64,000 bases of DNA from Clostridia bacterium (GTDB taxonomy: Bacteria > Bacillota > Clostridia > Oscillospirales > Acutalibacteraceae): contig JAGAQV010000015.1 of NCBI GenBank assembly GCA_017622555.1, forward strand, positions 1 through 64,000, in the 5' to 3' direction. Below the pieces are notes generated by a model that was not told the DNA's origin, searched no databases, and saw nothing but the letters and a program-made list of their open reading frames with translations. The position numbers were made by a program, and so were the translations under genes. Numbering within the stretch: the stretch's first letter is position 1; every line of letters begins with the position of its first letter. Positions 59,646 through 64,000 of the stretch are shown here, piece after piece.

Positions 59646-59945
59646 TGTTACACTTTCTGTTACATTTTCTGTCCATTTTCTTGTTTTGTTACAAAAAGTT
59701 TCTGTAACAAGCATTGAGAAAAATCGCATTTGTTACATTTTCTTTCTGTAACATTTTGAGTTTCTGTAACAAAGTGTAACAGAAAATGTAACACAAGAAT
59801 CCGCTTAAAATAAGGGTTTATCGGCATTTTGTTACACAAACCATTTTCTTTTCTCTATTTCTAAAGAAAAATAAAAATATATAAGAAATAATAAAGAAAA
59901 ATAATATATAAAAGAATTTAGCAATTTTTCGTGGTTTCTGTAACA
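59646..59945. repeat. TGTWACA heptamer array R
   Basis: Eleven TGTTACA/TGTAACA heptamers start at 59646, 59658, 59687, 59703, 59731, 59747, 59765, 59775, 59787, 59830 and 59939, in a 344-bp gene-free gap. The right half (59826-59945) is a direct repeat of 37138-37256; the 16-mer at 59801-59816 is the exact reverse complement of that at 37112-37127. Confidence 0.85.
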
Positions 59946-59987
59946 AACCTCATTTTCAGCATCAAAACTACGAAAGGAAAATCGAAT

Positions 59988-60455
59988 ATGAATTGTCCCA
60001 GATGTCATTCCGATAATGTGAATTTTCAAGTTGTATCGGAGAAACAAAAGACAGGTTGTTTTATGTTTTTACTATTCGGAATATTTAATCTCTTACGACC
60101 GAACAAAACTCAATCCTATGCCGTCTGTCAAAATTGCGGTAAGTCGTGGAAAGTAAAACCTTTTCAAAAAGTGAAAGCAATTTCTGCTACACCGACTGAA
60201 ATCGTTGAGGGAAATGTTAAACTCATAAGACACTATCGAACGCTCTACAAAGATGTGGCTGTGAAGATTACAATAAACGACCAGATTGTGAAATTAGGTA
60301 ACGGAGAAACGAAAGGTGTTGAATTACCAAAAGGTGAATATCAATTACAAGTGAAGATGTACGGAGCAAAACCGACATCGTATCTTTTGAATGTTGATGA
60401 TTCACCGATAGCGTTGACTTTTGAACGCAAAGGGAATAAAATTATAATAAACTAA
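59988..60455 (+). CDS. Zinc-ribbon protein of the packaging region
   Basis: A 155-aa protein: two CxxC pairs (NCPRCHSDNV ... CQNCGKSW), a hydrophobic stretch (MFLLFGIFNLL, about residues 24-34) and a C-terminal beta domain like PEGA (VELPKGEYQLQVKMYG). I start at ATG 59988 after GAAAGGAAAA. Function unknown. Confidence 0.65.
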   Translation: MNCPRCHSDNVNFQVVSEKQKTGCFMFLLFGIFNLLRPNKTQSYAVCQNCGKSWKVKPFQKVKAISATPTEIVEGNVKLIRHYRTLYKDVAVKITINDQIVKLGNGETKGVELPKGEYQLQVKMYGAKPTSYLLNVDDSPIALTFERKGNKIIIN

Positions 60456-60460
60456 ACTCT

Positions 60461-60510
60461 AACGCATAATTGCGATGCCTTAATTGGCTTTGCGATTGTG
60501 CGTTTTCTTT
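60461..60510 (+). terminator. Terminator or attenuator before terL
   Basis: A long stem with AACGCATAATTGCG and GCGATTGTGCGTT arms followed by TTTTCTTTT, 12 nt before the large terminase start codon and overlapping its ribosome binding site area. Confidence 0.7.
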
Positions 60511-60521
60511 TGGAGGTCTTT

Positions 60522-62159
60522 ATGGACAAAGTAATAAATAAAATTTTTGAAAAAATAGAAAAAGAGCCGTTAAACGAACGGCTCTACAATGACTGCTTCG
60601 ATTGTATCAAGATTATTTTTCAAACTGACAAAGCGAAATCATTTGAATACAACGGAAAGCTTCGTCAACTTTGCTTGAAAGCGAAAAAAGAAAGCAAGAA
60701 TTGGGACTTTATACAGTCGCTCGAAGAAATACGCAAAGAGAGTTATCACCTTGAGGCGAAAGATGTCTTTGACTCGTATCTAATCTATCTCGAATGGAAC
60801 AGACCAGCTAAAAAGAAGTTTTATATTCCTCGCCGCAAACAACTGAAAACTCTGGTTGAAGATTTACAAGACCTTGCTGACAGAAAAATAGACTTTTTGG
60901 GAATATCATTACCCCCTCGTGTCGGCAAGTCAACACTCTGCATTATGTTTATGACTTGGATAATGGGTAAATACCCGGAAACCGCCAATGTAATGAGTGG
61001 ACATAGTGATAAATTGACGGACGGATTTTACCGAGAAATCTTATCAATCATTACCGACCCGAATACTTACCTGTGGAACGAGGTTTTTCCTAATGTTCAA
61101 ATTGTGGATAACTCTGCGAAGAACGAAACGATTGACCTCGTTCGCAAGAAACGATTTCCGACAATCACCTGTCGTTCAATCGGCGGTACTTTGACAGGTG
61201 CGGTTGAAATTGGTGAGGACGGTATCTTGTATTCGGACGACTTGATTGAGGACTTGGAAGAATCACTCAACCCCGACAGACTTCAAGCGAAATACGATGC
61301 ATACCTTAACCAGCTTAAAGACCGTAAGAAAGACGGAGCGTTGGAGTTAATGGTTGGTACACGCTGGAATGTGTTTGACCCTCTCGGCAGAATACACGAC
61401 CAATATCAAGATAATCCTCGTTATCGCTTTAGAGTAATTCCGGCTCTTAACGAAGACGATGAGAGCAACTTCGACTATATGTACGGAGTGGGATTTTCAA
61501 CAGAATATTATCACGATATGCGAAATTCAATAGATGCAGCAACTTGGTGGGCGAAGTATATGGGTCAACCTTATATTCGAGAGGGTTTGTTATTCCCACA
61601 AGACGAGTTAAATTACTATAACGGAGTATTACCAGAGGGAGAGCCAGTCAAAAAAGCTGTATGTGATGTAGCTTGGGGCGGTGGCGACTCTCTTTCAATG
61701 CCGTTTGCATACATTTTTGGCGATAGTGTCTATATTCACGATGTCATTTTCAACACAGGCGATAAAGAAGTTACATACCCTGTTGTAGTAGGTAGGTCAA
61801 AACAACATTTACCGAGTACGGAACGCTTTGAGGCGAATAACGGCGGTGCAGAATATGCCGATAAAGTTGATACTTTGTTACGAAAAGACGGAGTACATAT
61901 CAATATTTACTCACGAAAAGCACCAAATACCCAATCAAAACTGGCTCGTATAATTCAATATGCCCCCGACATACGAAAATTCTTCTTTATTGCTCCAAAA
62001 CATCAGTCAAAAGAGTATAAACGATTTATGTCCGAGGTTACAACCTTTGTACAGACAGGAAAAAACCCTCACGATGATGCCTGTGATAGTTTAGCTATGT
62101 TGGCTGACGAACTTTTCCACGGTGTAGGTGAAACCGTTGTTTTCAAACGACCTTTTTAG
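60522..62159 (+). CDS. terL: Large terminase subunit
   Basis: A 545-aa phage packaging motor. ATPase: Walker A LPPRVGKST (about residue 130), Walker B GILYSDDLIED. Nuclease: the acidic residues of CDVAWGGGDS and HDDACDSLA near the end. It cuts concatemeric DNA and pumps it into the prohead through the portal. ATG 60522 with GGAGG upstream is preferred to a longer frame. Confidence 0.93.
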   Translation: MDKVINKIFEKIEKEPLNERLYNDCFDCIKIIFQTDKAKSFEYNGKLRQLCLKAKKESKNWDFIQSLEEIRKESYHLEAKDVFDSYLIYLEWNRPAKKKFYIPRRKQLKTLVEDLQDLADRKIDFLGISLPPRVGKSTLCIMFMTWIMGKYPETANVMSGHSDKLTDGFYREILSIITDPNTYLWNEVFPNVQIVDNSAKNETIDLVRKKRFPTITCRSIGGTLTGAVEIGEDGILYSDDLIEDLEESLNPDRLQAKYDAYLNQLKDRKKDGALELMVGTRWNVFDPLGRIHDQYQDNPRYRFRVIPALNEDDESNFDYMYGVGFSTEYYHDMRNSIDAATWWAKYMGQPYIREGLLFPQDELNYYNGVLPEGEPVKKAVCDVAWGGGDSLSMPFAYIFGDSVYIHDVIFNTGDKEVTYPVVVGRSKQHLPSTERFEANNGGAEYADKVDTLLRKDGVHINIYSRKAPNTQSKLARIIQYAPDIRKFFFIAPKHQSKEYKRFMSEVTTFVQTGKNPHDDACDSLAMLADELFHGVGETVVFKRPF

Positions 62160-62189
62160 CAAATTACTAACAATTTTGCATTATAAGTC

Positions 62190-62218
62190 TTGACAAATTA
62201 GAAATTTTCTAATATAAT
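62190..62218 (+). promoter_or_regulatory. Repressor-controlled promoter before the portal gene
   Basis: TTGACA (62190-62195), 17-bp spacer, TATAAT (62213-62218). The spacer holds TTAGAAATTTTCTAA (62198-62212), identical to the repressor operator at 37756-37770. Confidence 0.85.
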
Positions 62219-62272
62219 ACAGGTGTATAATTGTATAAACAGGGTTAAAACACCCGATTTTTCGCATTTTAA

Positions 62273-62321
62273 GGCATTATTGCTTGTCCGAAAGGACTCG
62301 TAATAGTGCCATTTTTTTTTT
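62273..62321 (+). terminator. Terminator between promoter and portal gene
   Basis: Stem GGCATTATT...GTCC / GGAC...AATAGTGCC with GAAA loop, followed by ATTTTTTTTTT. Placed ~55 nt after the promoter and 25 nt before the portal start, it would stop most transcripts unless antiterminated; a ~100-nt RNA is the expected product. A smaller GGGT/ACCC hairpin with T5 lies at about 62242-62261. Confidence 0.75.
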
Positions 62322-62345
62322 ATTTTAAGCAAAGGGGGTCAAGTC

Positions 62346-63851
62346 GTGAAAGCCATACCTGTTAGGAACTACTTTGGTCGAACTGTTCTCTATACGAACG
62401 AGAAAGAAATCACAGCAGACAACATCGTAAGTGTTTTACAGTCCGTTCTGCCCGACTTTCAAAAGAATAAGGAAGAAACGGAATATCTTTATAACTATTT
62501 TCGTGGGAATCAGCCCATTCTCAAACGCAAAAAGAAAGTTCGCCCAGAAATTAACAATCGTGTAGTGGAAAATCACGCTCACGAAATTGTTTCGTTCAAA
62601 GTTGGCTACGAATTTGGTGAGCCTGTTCAGTATGTTCGCAGAGCGACCAATAGCGGTAAAGAATTACTTGAAAAACCGACTGCTCTCGAAAACGAGGATA
62701 TGGAAGTCACTTCAAAAATCGCACTGCTTAACGAGTTTATGTTTCAGCAAGATAAAGCAACAAAAGACAAAGACCTTGCAGAATCATTTTTCGTATGCGG
62801 TACGGCTTATCGAATGGTATTACCTCCCGAGGTAGAAGTCCCAGAGGGTGAAAGTCCTTTCGAGATAGATACACTCGATGCTCGATATACAGGGATTGTC
62901 TATTACAAAGGGTTTGGTAAAAAACCTCTTATGTCTATTCAAGAGGTTGAAAAAGCAGACAAGACTATCGTGTATTGTTGCTACACCAATGATACTTATT
63001 ATGAGATTACCGAAGATACAATTACTCACAGTGAGGGTCATTTACTCGGTCATATTCCCATAATTGAATATCCGGCGAATAATTCTCGTATAGGTGCTTT
63101 TGAGTTGGTTATGAGTTTGCTCGACCAAATCAACAATGCAGAGTCTAATCGTATTGACGGTATTGAGCAGTTTATTCAAGCGTTTATGAAGTTCATAAAT
63201 GTACGCATAGACAAAGAAACTTTTGAAGAACTCAAAGAAATGGGAGCAATCGCTTTCAAAAGCGACCCTCAAACTCCGGCTGATATTGACATCGTTTCTT
63301 CGGAACTCAATCAGCAACAAGTTCAAACAGTTATCGACCATTTGTATCAAATGGTGTTGATAATCTGCGGTATGCCGGACAGAAACGGAACTAACCGAAC
63401 GACAGGCGATACAGGTCAAGCGGTTATTCTTCGTGACGGCTGGTCTGCTGCTGCGGCAAAAGCGAAAGATACTGAATCAATGTTCAAGTTATCGGAAAAA
63501 CGCTTTTTACGATTGGTTTTGAAGTTGGTTAAAGATACAGAAGATATAGATATTCGCTTATCGGACATTGATATAAAACTTCGTCCGTGTAATACCGACA
63601 ATCTTCTTACCAAGACTCAAGGTCTTCAAAATATGCTTGAGGCTGGTATTCACCCACAAATTGCGATTACTACTTGCGGTTTGTTTGGCGACCCCGAACA
63701 AGTTTACATTGATTCGTTGCCTTACATTCGTAACAAGTGGAAAACAAAGGACGAGGCAGATGCCGATAACCCTATGCTCAACGGTAATGTTGACGAGGAC
63801 GATAACAATATCGTACCGGCTAACAATAAACCGAATCCTAAAGAAGAATAA
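62346..63851 (+). CDS. Phage portal protein (SPP1 gp6-like)
   Basis: A 501-aa protein of the SPP1-type portal family: YLYNYFRGNQPILKRKKK, NRVVENHAHEIVSFKVGYEF, GTAYRMVLPP, and the core helix region SLLDQINNAESNRIDGIEQF. It forms the dodecameric DNA channel at the phage head vertex and docks with the terminase. GTG start after AAGGGGGTCAAGTC. Confidence 0.92.
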   Translation: MKAIPVRNYFGRTVLYTNEKEITADNIVSVLQSVLPDFQKNKEETEYLYNYFRGNQPILKRKKKVRPEINNRVVENHAHEIVSFKVGYEFGEPVQYVRRATNSGKELLEKPTALENEDMEVTSKIALLNEFMFQQDKATKDKDLAESFFVCGTAYRMVLPPEVEVPEGESPFEIDTLDARYTGIVYYKGFGKKPLMSIQEVEKADKTIVYCCYTNDTYYEITEDTITHSEGHLLGHIPIIEYPANNSRIGAFELVMSLLDQINNAESNRIDGIEQFIQAFMKFINVRIDKETFEELKEMGAIAFKSDPQTPADIDIVSSELNQQQVQTVIDHLYQMVLIICGMPDRNGTNRTTGDTGQAVILRDGWSAAAAKAKDTESMFKLSEKRFLRLVLKLVKDTEDIDIRLSDIDIKLRPCNTDNLLTKTQGLQNMLEAGIHPQIAITTCGLFGDPEQVYIDSLPYIRNKWKTKDEADADNPMLNGNVDEDDNNIVPANNKPNPKEE

Positions 63852-63977
63852 GGTTTCAAACGGTAATAACCGTTAAAACATACGACACAGAAGTCGATAA
63901 AAGACAAAACGAGAGAGAACTCGACAAACGCAAAATATAGTTGCAGAGAAGCAACCGAAAAACACAGGAGGTATCTT

Positions 63978-64000
63978 ATGGCAGATATTCAAACATTACT
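63978..64000 (+). CDS. Start of a structural gene, cut by window end
   Basis: AGGAGG (63966-63971) precedes an ATG; the visible peptide is MADIQTL. Position after the portal fits a minor head, scaffold or capsid gene. Too short to classify. Confidence 0.5.

Overview
The window reads as a chromosome segment from a low-GC, spore-forming member of the Clostridia (Oscillospiraceae/Ruminococcaceae-like), followed by the left part of an integrated phage that runs off the right edge. The host assignment rests on gene order (yicC-remA-gmk-rpoZ-priA-def-fmt-rsmB-rlmN-prpC-prkC-rsgA, then a tiny spoVM-like gene), AGGAGG ribosome binding sites, TTGACA/TATAAT promoters and the protein families present. 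No database search was possible.

Host part, 1-35.3 kb. Leftward genes at 0.1-9.9 kb are a nucleotidyltransferase-fold protein, a SulP anion transporter without STAS domain, meso-diaminopimelate dehydrogenase, a Crp/Fnr-type regulator co-transcribed with a NitT/TauT-type ABC importer, an acetyltransferase pair and a sugar-type MFS carrier. Two tRNA pairs (Met-Glu and Ile2-Trp) interrupt them. Behind tRNA-Trp lies a gene-free 0.6 kb region with a duplicated tRNA 3' end, a nested palindrome, stacked terminators and a 100-bp AT-rich repeat. The 10.8-22.8 kb block is a rightward housekeeping operon. Next come an AraC/PocR-type regulator divergent from a hexosamine kinase / nucleotidyltransferase / nagB / mscL cluster, DNA repair and deacylase genes, a MATE pump, a frameshifted rhodanese lipoprotein, a CAAX-type protease, a flavin reductase-like protein, a MerR-TipAS regulator with a typical 19-bp-spacer promoter, and small enzymes.

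Prophage part, 35.4-64 kb. A large serine recombinase and a CI-like repressor point left. A long rightward early operon (38-53.6 kb) encodes a Cro-like protein, DNA methyltransferases (one a circularly permuted cytosine-5 enzyme), a RecU-like nuclease, a PP-loop PAPS reductase-like protein, a helicase, a DNA polymerase fused to an ERF annealing protein, a YqaJ exonuclease, a primase-helicase and a small-terminase-like protein. The large terminase (60.5 kb) and portal (62.3 kb) follow, and a further gene is cut by the window end. The early promoter and a promoter before portal carry the same operator palindrome inside the promoter spacer, so one repressor probably silences both.

Between the small and large terminase genes sits a 6.3-kb island of different organisation: a 12-gene leftward operon ending in an FtsK/SpoIIIE-type translocase, a divergent HTH regulator and a resolvase, with four copies of a second operator in and around the divergent promoters. 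Two intercistronic gaps of the leftward operon carry the same candidate structured RNA. The island ends in an array of TGTWACA heptamers whose partner array lies beside the integrase gene 22 kb away. This island, its RNA element and the paired arrays are the best candidates here for an undescribed system; their function is not known.
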